From the NCBI GenBank assembly GCA_015657535.1, contig JADHZB010000608.1, positions 1 to 64,000 of the forward strand: a stretch of 64,000 nucleotides of DNA, read 5' to 3'. Below, one piece after another: positions 47,883-60,933 of the stretch. The translations under genes were made by a program, and so were the position numbers. Under the pieces are notes generated by a model, which was not told where the DNA came from, made no database searches, and was given only the letters and a program-made list of their open reading frames with translations. Numbering within the stretch: the stretch's first letter is position 1; each line of letters begins with the position of its first letter. Source of the DNA: Nephromyces sp. MM_2019 (lineage: Eukaryota; Apicomplexa; Aconoidasida; Nephromycida).

Positions 47883-49256
47883 TTTACTAATATTGGCCGC
47901 TCATAAAAATATCAATGGTTTCTAAATCCACCTTATAAGATACTTATTTTAACCACATTTGCACTTACCCATAATTACATCTTTCTTAATAAGAGATAAA
48001 TCACACATGAGTGGAGATAAAATTGTACTTTAAGTTTATATATTACATATTTTTTATATATAAAACTATTTTCTATGTACACATCTTAATTATAATTTCT
48101 TAAGGAAAATAACTATTTGATATGTTGAACACATTTTATTAGGTTTTTACATTTTTACAATTTTTTTCAATGATAGTGTGTAGAATATATATTAGTAAAA
48201 ATTAGTTATTGAATAATTTTTTGTACAAGCCTAAACACACTTTAGCTAATAAATCCGACATAATAATACACACTCAATTTACCTCAAGAAGTACACGCAA
48301 TTAAATCATATATATATATTCAATTAATTAACACACATGAGATGGTTTATGTGGATTTAATTATTATATATAGTTATTTTATGTGTCTATAATTTTACAA
48401 GTTTTATGTATATATTTAAAGTTAGCTCTGTCACTATAAAATTGTATTTGTGTGTACAAGTATAGGTGTACAAGTATCTGTATAGAAATTTATTTATTCT
48501 CATAAATCTATATTATTTTCTAAATTTATCTGTGTGTGTACCAAGTACTTATAGGTGTGTAGAAATTTATATATCTCCAGAAATTTATTTGTGTAAAATA
48601 ATTTAGATGAATATAAAAACTTATATATGTGGATGTCTGTATGCCTAATATTGTATATATTTTCTTAAGTGTTTGTAAATTAGTTAAGATATGATGATAA
48701 AAAAATAAGATTATAAAAGACTTAAATCGATGCTATTAAATGAAGTACGTATTACTAAAAAGTGTGTAAATAATGAAATCTAAGCCGTTTTTTATGAATG
48801 TAAGCACATACATATATGAATATATATGTGTTTGTGTGCACACAAAAATTAATATATAATAGCAAGTGGTACACCACACTTTTGTGCCATCACATAACGT
48901 TACAGCCCTTTTTCTTTTTAGACTGAAAAGATAATAGCAGGAAGGTATAGTATATGTGTATTTAAAAAATTCTATATAGGTGTGTGTGTTTAACTTTACC
49001 TCATTGTATTATATGACAATTGTATGTATGTGTGTGTGTCAATGTATATACACAAGCGGTATGTTCATAGATACATCTATTTAGAATATGTATTTCAAGA
49101 GTCTCATTAAAATAGGTGTTGAGTATATGAGTTATGTGTGGATATGTGTAAGTGGATTATATTAATGTTTATAAGGTTGTGCGTAAATATCAAAACTCAA
49201 AATTGTTCAAGTATACATTAAATATATGCATTACGGTCATCAAAATCATTTCAAAT
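47883..49256. other. Convergent intergenic spacer, 1.4 kb
   Basis: AT-rich with scattered TG runs. No gene seen. Confidence 0.6.
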
Positions 49257-51220
49257 TCAGGATTCATACACATTAACCTTTTTACTCTGAGCTGATTTGG
49301 GTTGGACAACATTATACATGGCTGGCCTATGATTACTATTCATTGAGTGTGTGATGGGGCGATTGGAGTCAGTTAAGGAAGGTGCAAAATAACTATCACA
49401 GAACACATTATCACCCTTTATATTTAAGAGGTTCTCCCAGACAATGTTTGGATATTGATACAGTGCATGATCATTTGCAAGTAAATAAAGTGATCCATTT
49501 TTCTTATAGATTGTGTTGAAATGATTGTTTCTGAATAGGACTGCAACTTGGTTTTCTCTGATTATTTCCTTTAATTTTATTATCCCATAATCTGTCAGTT
49601 GTGTATTTGTGTCTTCCAAAAATTCTTGGATACGTATGGCATCTTCTTTGCTAAATTTCTTGGCTTCGGGTGTAAATGTGGGTGATGAATATGCATTTGG
49701 GCTATTTGTACCCTTGCTTGACTGGCTGTGTTGGCCTTGCAAATCACCCATTGTTGTAAGTTCTGTATAAGTTTAGACAAATGATATTCATTGTTCGGAG
49801 ATGTGGGGTAGAGGAAGGTGTGTACAGCTGGGGGTAAGGGTAGAGGTGTAATTTAGTATTTTATAGTTTGAGCACTTTGAGATTAATATGTGTAAGATCA
49901 ATCGATGGTATGTGAAAATCGAAATCAAAATAAAGGGCATGTTACTCAATTTTAGAAGCTATTAAATATAAAAATATAACCTTCGTTAAATATATATGGA
50001 TCTTCCATTCTTTTATCTTCTATACTCTCTGGCTTGTTGAGGTAAACAAAGTTTTAGACATTTATTCGAATAAGTAATATTCAATTTTACCTTTGTTAGA
50101 TACATATTCATCTTCATATTGATTAAATGAATCAATTATAATGTCAGTTAATTCATTGTAGTACATATCATCTTTAATAATGGATCCTAGGCTATCAGAG
50201 GGAGATATTAACCATCCATGAACAAGTTCTAGTTGACAGATTTCAAACAGAAACACTCCCATTGAAAACTGAAATGCATGGGGTTCAAGGAAACCACAAT
50301 TAACGTCCAATCCATTCAACATTGTTGGTAATAGTTTTGCAGTCTAAAAAGTTTGATTGGAATAAGAGGAGATGGGTTCAAAATGTGTTTGAAAAAGTTT
50401 GTCAGCAATAAAATAAAAAATGTTTTAAGGATATGTTTGAAAGTGCTCTATGATTTATTATCTAGATCAGAGAAAAACAAAAGTTTAAAAAATTTTATTC
50501 AAGTTCCACGTTACTTATAAGATTATATGAGATTTTTAGAAAATAAATTATAGCTATTCATATCCATATTTAAGTTTTTGTAAGTATTATAAAACAAGAG
50601 AAAATCCATATTTATTATAGAGGTAGTAGGTGAGAAAATATTCATAAGCTCATATTGTTGAAACTTTTGAAGTTTATTAAAAATATAAATCCCTCATAAA
50701 AAATATAACGATCTCCAAAGTAAATCATATCAAGAAGAATATCAGATGGAATGTTTTAAATAGGGGGTAAAGTATATCATGAACACTGGTGTAAATGAAT
50801 GTGTACTGATTACTCATCTTGTTTAAAACATCAAAAATAAGCTTGAGTTTATATTGTATAAGCTAAGCATACCTCATATATCTGAAACTTAGCGTCTAAT
50901 TGGGTTTGGGGGTTCAAAAGTATCTCTCGTTGGAGTTCTAATACATAATTCAGTATCAGTTCCAAGACTTCTGGAAATTCTATGAATTCTTTCCCTTTCG
51001 GTAGCACCAGCTTTCCTTTTAATATCAATGAATTTACTATCGAAACTAATGGGCAGGGTCCATATGACATTTGCATTAGGATATACACTTCGTCATCGAA
51101 AAATGTAATTCTTTTAACCGGGAAAACAAAATTTGATCCTCCATTCAAAAGTTTTGAGAGAGCTTGGTAAAGCTCCGCAATAGCATGCGAAGATACATCA
51201 TTGAATGTTATCAATTCCAT
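49257..51220 (-). CDS. MINDY-family (FAM63) deubiquitinase
   Basis: Three exons (51220-50873, 50343-50091, 49762-49257) total 1107 nt, 368 residues, in phase. The MINDY cysteine protease signature is intact: QMSYGPCPLVSIVNSL (Gln 50, active-site Cys 56) and VLFRNNHFNTIYKKNG (catalytic His near 281). Other family blocks are GLDVNCGFLEPHAFQFS, LVHGWLISP, YNELTDIIIDS and NIVWENLLNIKGDNVFCDS. MINDY enzymes cleave Lys48-linked polyubiquitin, preferring long chains, in cytosol or nucleus. There is no C-terminal ubiquitin-binding (MIU) helix as in animal MINDY1. Between the two catalytic parts lies a polar Ser/Asn insert (about 205-235) that falls at an exon start. The tail after FCDS is disordered. 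Confidence 0.95.
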
Positions 51221-54200
51221 GGAGGTTGTGGTGTGATACTAGAGCATCCGATTCTCTATAACTTAATTAGAGATTAAGAAGCTCAAAAACCTTAGTTCAG
51301 CTAGCTTTTTTGTTAAACGAATGGAGTTCTGTCACTAAAGAAAGTTTATTTAGGTTCTTGAGCTGAAAAAGTGTGTTTTGAGAAAGATTTGTTTCGGTGA
51401 TTACAAATAATATCGGATAAGTTCAAAAAGTGGGATTAAAGGGTATATTTATTGTCGAGATCTTTTAATTTGTGTAACATGTAGCAGCATGGATATAGGC
51501 CAAATTAATTTATCAGGGCTTGTGCAGGTCTAAAATGAGTCTAATTTTTTAACTTTTAGTAGTCTTCAATGGGTCTATATATAAGCCTGTAGTTAGGTGC
51601 AAAAATATCTAAATATTATGGATAATTAAAGAGAAGGTTTATGATTTACCTATGGGATTCATAAATCTTTAGGAGCTTTATTTTTAAAATATATATCCCC
51701 AAAAGTGAGTTTGTAGCTGCTAAAACTCTTAATGCGCTTCAACTGATTTGTGATATGTTCAATTTGTTTTGAAATTGGTATCGATATTTTTTCTTTGAGT
51801 AAATTTAAGTAGCTTGATAAACTTAAAATATATAGGTATTTACCAGCCCAAAATTGTGCAGGAATATAAAACTAGGTTGGAAAATTATTCAGACAAAAGG
51901 CTTAAAAAAGAAGAGAAAAAATAAATTCTCTCAACAAGCAAATTGCATTTGTTCAAACTTTATTATTACAATATTTAGCTTGTAAGGTCAACATAGCTGA
52001 GTTGGGAGCTGTTCCTTGTAAATTTATAAAGCTCAGAGTTATACCCCTCTTCCAGATTTAAAAATCCTAATTTCAAATACTAAATTGCAAAATTTTAACT
52101 AGCAATATTAAATCTCTCTCCTTATTTTCCTTAAAGCAAAATATTTGGTTTTTTCATAAATTGATAATTAATTCCTTTACATGTTAAGCTTTATATATAT
52201 GCATTTTTTTGGAGATGTTGCAGTAGAGTTGAATACCATTTCAAAGTGGTCTCTGAATTTATTATTTGTCAAATAGTCATTTCTCGTATATCTTATAAGG
52301 GGATTATTTAAAATTAATATAGAAAATTTGAAATAAATATGATTTTTATATAATTTATACTTCTATTAATTTCTACATATTTGTAAATTTTGGTATGTAA
52401 ATTAGAATTTAAGGTTTTGCGTTTTTTTTTATCTTCTTAAAGATGAAACCTTGAGAAGCCATTAACGATATCTCATATTTATTGTGTTTCTGACATTATC
52501 ATAAATGCAACTTTTTAATAATTCTTTTTAATAAATACATCTTTTATAAAGTTTGAAATCGATTATAGTATTAAGTTTACAATTCAATAGATAAGAATAT
52601 GCTTTAAGTTCTGGTGAGACTATTAAACAAAAGAAAATCACGCTTATATTAGATAAGAAGTGATAGTTATTAGATTTGGAAAGCGAAATCTTAGTATATG
52701 TTTCTTATGTTAAAATTTTTCACAAAACTTGAAGGTGAATGATTTTTTATTGGTCCATCGGGATTAAGTGTCCGAAGTGTAAAAACAAAATTTGTAAAAG
52801 TCTAATCCCTTAAATTTTGTATGCATTTTTGGAATTAAACGCATCTTAATGCGGTGTAAAATTAAGGCCTATGTTGACTTTTATTTGTTATTTTTGGAAT
52901 GATTGTTAAGTCAAGTGTCAATAACAAACTAGTTCCAATAAATCATTATGATTTCTTCAACTTGCTAAATTGAGTATTTCTTAATCTTGAATTTGGTAAA
53001 AGAAAAGAAGCTCGTCCATTAGTAATCATTAACTCTACTATCACCTTACACAAAGCAGCATGTTTGCTAAACTTATTGATAAATTTGACATATTTGAATA
53101 ATTAAGACTTGATTTTGAAATCTTATTCTCATATTTTGTGAGAGCAGTTTGTAACTTGCAACCCAATAAATTTCTTCTTAAGTTTAAATATTTAAAGCTT
53201 TATATTTGATCTAAACTGATTATCCTAAACGAAATCGTGTATATAAATTGTGCTTAAAATGTTTTTTGCTATCTATTATATTGTATACGTAATTCCAAAA
53301 ATTCTACAATTATTTTTTAGTGTTAACATCTAATACTTGATTAATTTTTGTGTTTTCTAGTTAATAAAGACTTGTTATTTTTAAATATATCTTATGTACA
53401 GACAATTATAACCTATGATGTAAAGTAATTACAAGAATGGTTTTAAATATGAAAACAAATTCAAGTATTGTACTACATATATACATATGTGCAAATACAG
53501 GTATATCTTGATTAACAAAAAAAAAGGTAACTAAGCACGCCAAAAAGGCTAGCTAACTAGGTGCAGTTGATAACACTTATATGTAATTTATAAAAACAAA
53601 TTTATATAAATATTTTATCTTATATTAATTAAGTATGGTTTCTATAGATGTCATAAATGCGCTCAAATGAAAATTGTTGAATCCAGAATTTGATTTTGGT
53701 TTTGGAAATTTTTAAAATAAAAATTTCTGATAAATTATAAAATTTTTCAAAATATTTAATCCTCATCTGAAAAGTTTTTTTCTCTATAATCTCGTAAATT
53801 CATATGAAATTTTTCAAATTTTTGTTATATTAGTACAATCCTTTTGGGTAAGTCATTTTCTCACTACATTATAAAATTTGCGTGATAAAACTTTTGTTGG
53901 TATACAAAAATTTTATGCAATGTTTCATATAATTGTATATTAAGTATATTTCAATTTTGTATATATTTGTATATAATATGCACTTTGGGGTTTGATAATT
54001 ATTTGGGGCCTTTTTCTTTTATTTTTAGGGTTTTGATACAATATCTGAACATTTCAAGTTGAGTAAATTTTTTAATTTTCGACTGTCTAAGCTTAATATT
54101 TTAAAGTAAATTATTAGATATAAATATGTAAAATTTTCGAAAACTTTAAGTTATTAAGCTATTTGTACAAAATCGACAACAGCTCAATTCTTTATTTTAC

Positions 54201-56878
54201 TCATATTTTTGTTGACGTTATAAATTATAGAGCAATCGTAAGAACTTAAAAAGTTGAATATAAAGGAAACTTTTTTAACTCTGAAACTTTATTTAAAAAT
54301 TTTTATTTTGTTTCATAGGGAAATACAAATTTCAATTGGTCTGTGGTAAAAAGCTTTTAAAGAAAATTTAAGGTCTGACATTTGTAATATATATATGTTT
54401 TCGTATATGTATACATGTTTGTATATGTTTAATTTCAAATGTTAAAGGTGAAATTGAAAATTAGATAGTCAGATTTAAGGTATCAAAAAGTGTACCTAAT
54501 TCCTTTTAGTTAATTTGAATTTAAAAGAAATTTTAGCAACTAAAATTAAAACACAATTACTCAGAAAATCTATTCTCACACTCATACATACATGCACACA
54601 AGAGATACTTTTCTACAAATTATTTAATGTTACATATATACACACAAAGTAGGCTTATCCTATATCATCAAACTTTATAAATACTAGGTTAATTAGTCTT
54701 AAAATAATTCAATTTTACATAAAAAATTGATGTATAAATAAAAATAATCTAAATTTTAAGGTTAACATACACAATACAATAGTAATAGGGATTTATAGCT
54801 AAATCTATAGCGTAATCATAAACAAGTACACTCATAAACAACTATTCAAATGATATTAATAAAATTACATGAACAATCACACAAACAAATAGAACCCAGC
54901 AAAACAGAAACATAGTTAATTAACTAATAAAATCACACATGAGTGAAAATACACCAGTAATGACAATCACACAACAGGCAAATAAATCTATATATACTCA
55001 TACAATAATGAATTGATTTTAATACAAGCTCGGTAATTATAATCAAATTTCGTTAACCAATCGACACAATTAGTGTAACATGTATGCGTTTTATATATGA
55101 AATAAGATATAGGCTTTAGTGTAGATCTTAGCGCTTATGAGTCTAAATATTAATAGATTGCTATTACTTTTCATTAGCTAAGTTAGAAACGTTAAAATGT
55201 ATACACATGTTGTAACTATTACACATATGTATTAGTGTGTAACAAGCATTATGTGTTTGCGTTACAAGTGTGTCGAGAAAAATTCAAACACATGTGCTTT
55301 TGCTTGAAATCTACTACTATTTCACTATGCTTTTAAATTAATTTCTAAGCACTAAAACTTTTTGACTGGACGCGTGCACGAAACACATAATTGCAAACAG
55401 CACATATAAACAGTGTTAATTATCGTGATAGCGCTATCTACACATACACAAACACACACTATAACTAAAACACAAGTACACTCCCCATCTTCCCAAACAC
55501 ACACACACACACACACACACGGGCAACACATACCATATATATATACACACAAAAACACACACACAAAAACACACACATGCACAACACATACCCCTTTACA
55601 TACACACAACACACACAAACGCACACCAGAGCTATAAATAAGCAAGCAATTATCGTTAGCAAATTATATTTATCTACACTGAGCGGTGCATCCTACCTAA
55701 TCGCAACATGCCTACTTAGTATTAAATATGTAAATTCACATGCACACACACACTACTAATGTTTATATATATAACACACAAACGCACATACAAATTAAAC
55801 TGCATTAAATAATAACATGTTTCCAAAATGTAATATTTTCATGTTCTTCAGTAAGATCCTTTAAAGCTCGTCTAATTTATAGTACACATATCCACACATA
55901 CACATTCTCTCCCTTGCTATATATGTATTGAATATATACTAACAAACACACACCAAAATATAAACTTATTCAGACGCATAAACACACTATACATGCACAA
56001 CTACTACAAATACACAGCATACACATACATATACATATACACTCACATATACACATAGATTAAACCCTATTTTCACCATATTTTTCTTAATGTTACTTAA
56101 TTTATCACCTTGTCTCTCTCTCTCTCACTCTCTCTATTCAATCACATGACACATTAAACTCTACACTCTCCTTACACACATTCACACCAACACACACACA
56201 ACCACACATTCACACACACACAAATACACATAGTCTCACTACTGGAACTTAACATAAATCTGAGCAACTTCTTCACACAAACTCTCTCCCATTTGTGAAT
56301 AATTAATTCAAACATATACATACCTAATTAATTTGACTAAATGTCACACCCTTTCTTTTACACAACCACTCATATGCCAATTCATTTGCACCTCCTGTTC
56401 AAAAATATAATTTTTTAACCGAATTTACAGCTAATTTTGACATACAAATCTGATAGATACTAACTTACTTTTCACGATTTATGTATACTTCTAAGAGAAT
56501 CTTCACACATTAAGCCACTCTCAATCAACTTGTAAGCTCACACCTACCATTTACACTCATACCCACCTTTGAGACACTCACACAGACCACTGCATACACA
56601 CATAAGTTCACAGCAGCTCACACACTCCTACCTAGACACTTATCCCCAACATCTACATTACCCGCTACTATACATAAGTACAATACAGGCACAGACATAC
56701 TCACATATACCCCCACGCACCCACTTAAGCGCTCACACCTTAAACACGCATAACATACCCACCCCCACCCCCCAAACCTCCACACACTACACATACATAC
56801 ACATCACACCAATTTTATTTAAAATATAATATTAATTTTACTGTATTCATCAGCCAATATATCTACACACAACTGAAG
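51221..56878. other. Gene-poor region, 5.6 kb
   Basis: 51240-54560 is extremely AT-rich, with no frame of coding character on either strand. From about 54570 to 56830 the plus strand turns CA-rich (ACACAC, CACATA), with a pure CA run at 55496-55520. Frames in this second half, for example 55352-55662 on either strand and 56569-56829, are His/Thr- or Cys/Val-rich translations of the repeat and are not called. Upstream of the IQ/CBM48 gene, so its promoter lies here. Confidence 0.55.
55496..55520. repeat. (CA)n microsatellite
   Basis: Pure run of about 12 AC units before GGGC. Confidence 0.95.
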
Positions 56879-57103
56879 ATGATGAATCATTTCACCGATA
56901 AATGTCTGACATGGAATTTACATTTCAACACTTTCAGGCCTCTCTTGAGATATTCATATTATCAACACCTCTTTACTTCATTCAGCTACACAAACATTTT
57001 AACAAAAGCCCCTTTCCATTTCCTACGCTTTAAATATATCTCACAACTCCTTACATTTCCCCTATTAATCTCAGCCAATTGTGCACACAACTCACTGAAT
57101 AGA

Positions 57104-60100
57104 ATGGGGAATACAACGACTGTTATATATACATCAGAAAATTCTACATACCCTGAGATCATACCACCTCTGAACTCACTCTTACACACACACTCTGATG
57201 ACCCACAAGGTTCTGAGTCAGTTAAGGCTTCTTATATTAATATGGCTGAGCTACTTATTTCCAAATTAGTTAGATTTGAAAAACAGTTATGGAGGGATTT
57301 GCTAGCAAATTCTACAAACACTTTTAATAATAGTAGCACCAATACACAAATTAGCACTACAAACAATGCACGTATGAGTGATAGAGATTTCGCTAGGAAC
57401 CTACCTACTGTGGGACAATCAGATACATCCTCAGGGAATACACGCACATCTGATAAAGTAGATGGTCATCCAAGTGATAAAGGGTGCACACACACACCAG
57501 ATAATCAACGAAACATGAGTGAAGTTGGTGATAAGAAAACTGTGCTGATTAAAGAAGAAAGTAAAAATGAACTTTCCGTTAAGATTGGTTTGCTCAAATC
57601 ATTTGCATTCAAACAGGTGCGTGTATTGGGAGGTGTGTGTGTTGGGAGGTGCTTAGGTTCTTGAGTCTGCTATATGGTTGTTTTTTGAGTATTAAACAAG
57701 CTTCATTTTTTTTATTTGTATATACTTTATTTACTTAATTTTATATTATATTTCCAAATTGCATGCTTTTATATAAACATTCTTTCCTATAAAAGATAAC
57801 ACCCCTATACAAAATATTATCTACAATTATACGCACACACAACCCACACGAACATTCTCTCAAATCTATACAAATAACCCATTCAACCCCACCCTCACAC
57901 ATACACAGGATACAATGGACTATTTAAATATACCCACAAGCCCTACTGAAAACATCGACAGGCCCCTCACAATCACCGAACTAACAATTCTAAGGAGAAT
58001 GTTTGCAACTGCTGCAGCCACAGTTATACAAAAACATTATAGAGGGTACAAACAAAGGTGTAAATATACACACGATATTGTGATTTATAGGGAACAACAA
58101 AAACTAATAAATGCAGCAATTTGTATACAAAAACATTGGAGAGGTAAATTAGGTAGAGAAGCATATGAAGTGGAAAAAATTTGCCAAGAAATTATGAAAA
58201 AACGAAGAGATGCAGCGGTGTGTTTATGTATATGGGTGTGTGTGTGTATAGGGGGGCTTGTAAAGTACGTGTGTATGGTTTCTGTGTATGTGGGTTGTAT
58301 GTATGGTTTCTTTGTGTATGATGTGCGAGTGTATGGATTGTATATCCCTGTAGAGATGTATCAGAGAGAGTGAAAGAGGGGTATAGAAACAGTGTATTTT
58401 TCTGGGAATGTATGGGCCGCGGGTTGTATAGAATGTGTATATAAATAACAGTTAGTTGGATTGTGTGTAAAATATATACCCCCTATAATATAATGTTTTC
58501 CAAAAAAAGATACAACACACTCCTCACATCCCTGATTACATCTCAGTCTTTCCACATCAATACACACCTCACAAAATTATATGAATTACACATGCATATA
58601 CACAAAATCAACTTAATTATTTTTTATGTATAGATCATCATACAAAAGAACTGGAGGAGGTGGCAAGCACAACAAACTTATGCTTTTGAACAACTGGTAA
58701 AGTACAACCCCCCCTACAATCACCTACCCCTACGACAATGACACACACACTCACACACACACCCCATAACAATCACACCCACCCACATACCCATACTCCT
58801 ACACATTTGTTTACAGACCATTTTCTTTATGAAATTGAGGAGCTGTGCAGCATCAGAAATTCAAAAGACCTGGAGAGGTTATAAGACGAGAACGTGTGTA
58901 GACTCTGAGTGGAAAGATTGGATCATTAAATGGAAGTGGGACTCACCTGGTACAATTGTGGAGGTATGTGTGTATGTGTGTGCAATTAAGATAATACGTG
59001 TTTAATGTAAGAATGTGTGTACATGAATGTTTATGAATGTGAATGTGTGTGAATGTAAATGTGTGTGAATTTTTATGTATGTTGCGTGTGTATATGAATG
59101 TGTGTGTGTATAGATTAGTGAAATATGCCCATTATTTATATATAATCTTGATGTGCAGGTTGTGGGTGACTTTTCGAACCCTCCTTGGACCAAGAGGCAC
59201 CTAATGACATATTGTCATATCAGAAAGTCTGTGTGTGTGTATTCTAATTAGTATACTTTATGAATAGATGATTTCATGTAAAGTATAAATCTGTAATATT
59301 ATTGTAAGATGATTAAACCCTACACACTCATGTATTATTAGACATTTTACGCTGAAATTACCACGAAAGGTTGGACGTTATGAACTCAAATTTATAGTGG
59401 ATGGACGATATGTTTGTGATGGTGGCCAACCTGTTATATTGGTATACACATATATTTTTAAACACACCCAGTTCATTTTCCATAGCTTAGAATTTTACTC
59501 AAACATTTCTATATTCATACAACTTTTATCCCTAGTTTTAAAATGTTACACACACATAACATTACGCCTCTAATCTTACATACACAGACATACATATTTA
59601 AATATATTTAAGATTCACATCTTGCACACACATAACTTCACCCTGCTAACCTTACACACACACACACAAATTTAAATATTTTTGAATATAGGATGGCGCA
59701 GGCCATTTTAACAATCTTATTACAGTTGAACCTGCAAAGGAATCACCAAGTGAGTATTTTAATTTTAATTTTTGCACACACATAAGTATACTTAAGTTAT
59801 ACTAACAACATACAGATATATATATTATAGGCTCAACTAGTTATAATGTTTTATATAATTTCCTACACACAGTGAGTCGTATAAGAAGAAATCTACTTGG
59901 GAGTTTACACTACAGGGTATCCAGAAAGGGGCCAGATGTACATACGCACAATTCATTTAATAGTACACCAATGTTTGAGATCTCATCTACTAGTCATTCT
60001 GAATTAAAAAGTGTGCACACACACAAACAAGCACAAGCTACAGATAGTCAAGAACACATAGAAAGCATGGGTAAACAAACAAACGTACCCAGCACTGTCG

Positions 60101-60933
60101 ATAGGCCTAACGAAAACATAGAAACTCCTCCACACAACTCAATTACATATACACCTCAGGATTCTAATTCATCGTATGACCCTACACACACCTCACTCAT
60201 TACTGAGACCACATCAACTACCTACCCACACAATTACACAGACAGTATTAGGGCTGAGACAACCACACATCCTCTAGACATTGACATAGATCCTAAATCC
60301 TCTTCTCTACACACATTTGACTTATACACCCATATACTTGATCCTATAACACATGGATGTGACACACTCATAAATAACATAGATGATGATAGTACAAACA
60401 CAAATGATTCTAGCATGTTATCCCCCAATTTACATACACAAGCTCCAAACCTAACCACACACACATTCAAAACACCACAAGAAAAAAACTTTTTAACTGC
60501 AAGCACTTGCCCATCTGAATCAAGCAGCCCACTCCAAATATTTTCACAAGCACACACACAAACCACTAACAACCAAAATGCAAGTAATGCTGATCATCAC
60601 CACTCCTTTAATTTAAATGGAGGAAAACAATCTAAACACATACACACACTTCCCTCTCCCTATAATTATAATAACCCAGAAGAGACCATTCTTTTTGGTG
60701 ATGAATACACTTTTAATATTCAAACACAGCCATTACCATTTGATGATGATGGACCTAATTTTGATAACTTTACTCAAACCAATCTTGTATATACAGGAAC
60801 TAACAATAATGAAAGCCCTATATTATTTAATGTTGATTACATACACACAAAGAATGATAGATTGAGAGGTTTCACACCTCTCAACGAAGACGATTATGAA
60901 CGTAAAGATTGGCGAAAACGAAAAAAACTGTAG
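57104..60933 (+). CDS. IQ-motif protein with CBM48-like glucan-binding domain
   Basis: Exons 57104-57616, 57909-58217, 58634-58696, 58817-58963, 59159-59232, 59342-59441, 59692-59749 and 59831-60933 give 788 residues, phases consistent. The start is chosen as MGNTTTVIY, a potential N-myristoylation site; the frame also opens at 56879, 75 codons further upstream. Four IQ calmodulin-binding motifs follow at about 210-220 (VIQKHYRGYKQR), 241-253 (ICIQKHWRGKLGR), 275-285 (IIIQKNWRRWQ) and 309-320 (EIQKTWRGYKTR). A domain at about 328-418 matches CBM48 / AMPK-beta glycogen-binding domains: WKWDSPGTIVEVVGDFSNPPW, then VGRYELKFIVDGRY and GHFNNLITV. The C-terminal 365 residues are disordered, His/Thr/Ser/Asn-rich, partly CA-repeat-derived, ending in a basic patch (RKDWRKRKKL). 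Likely a Ca2+/calmodulin-linked glucan (amylopectin) adaptor; this is inference. The exon 5 donor lies in a TG repeat. Confidence 0.88.

Noticed and set aside
55352..55662. Cys/Val-rich frames on the minus strand and His/Thr-rich frames on the plus strand
   Set aside because: They are translations of (CA)n/(TG)n runs in several frames on both strands, without non-repetitive coding sequence.
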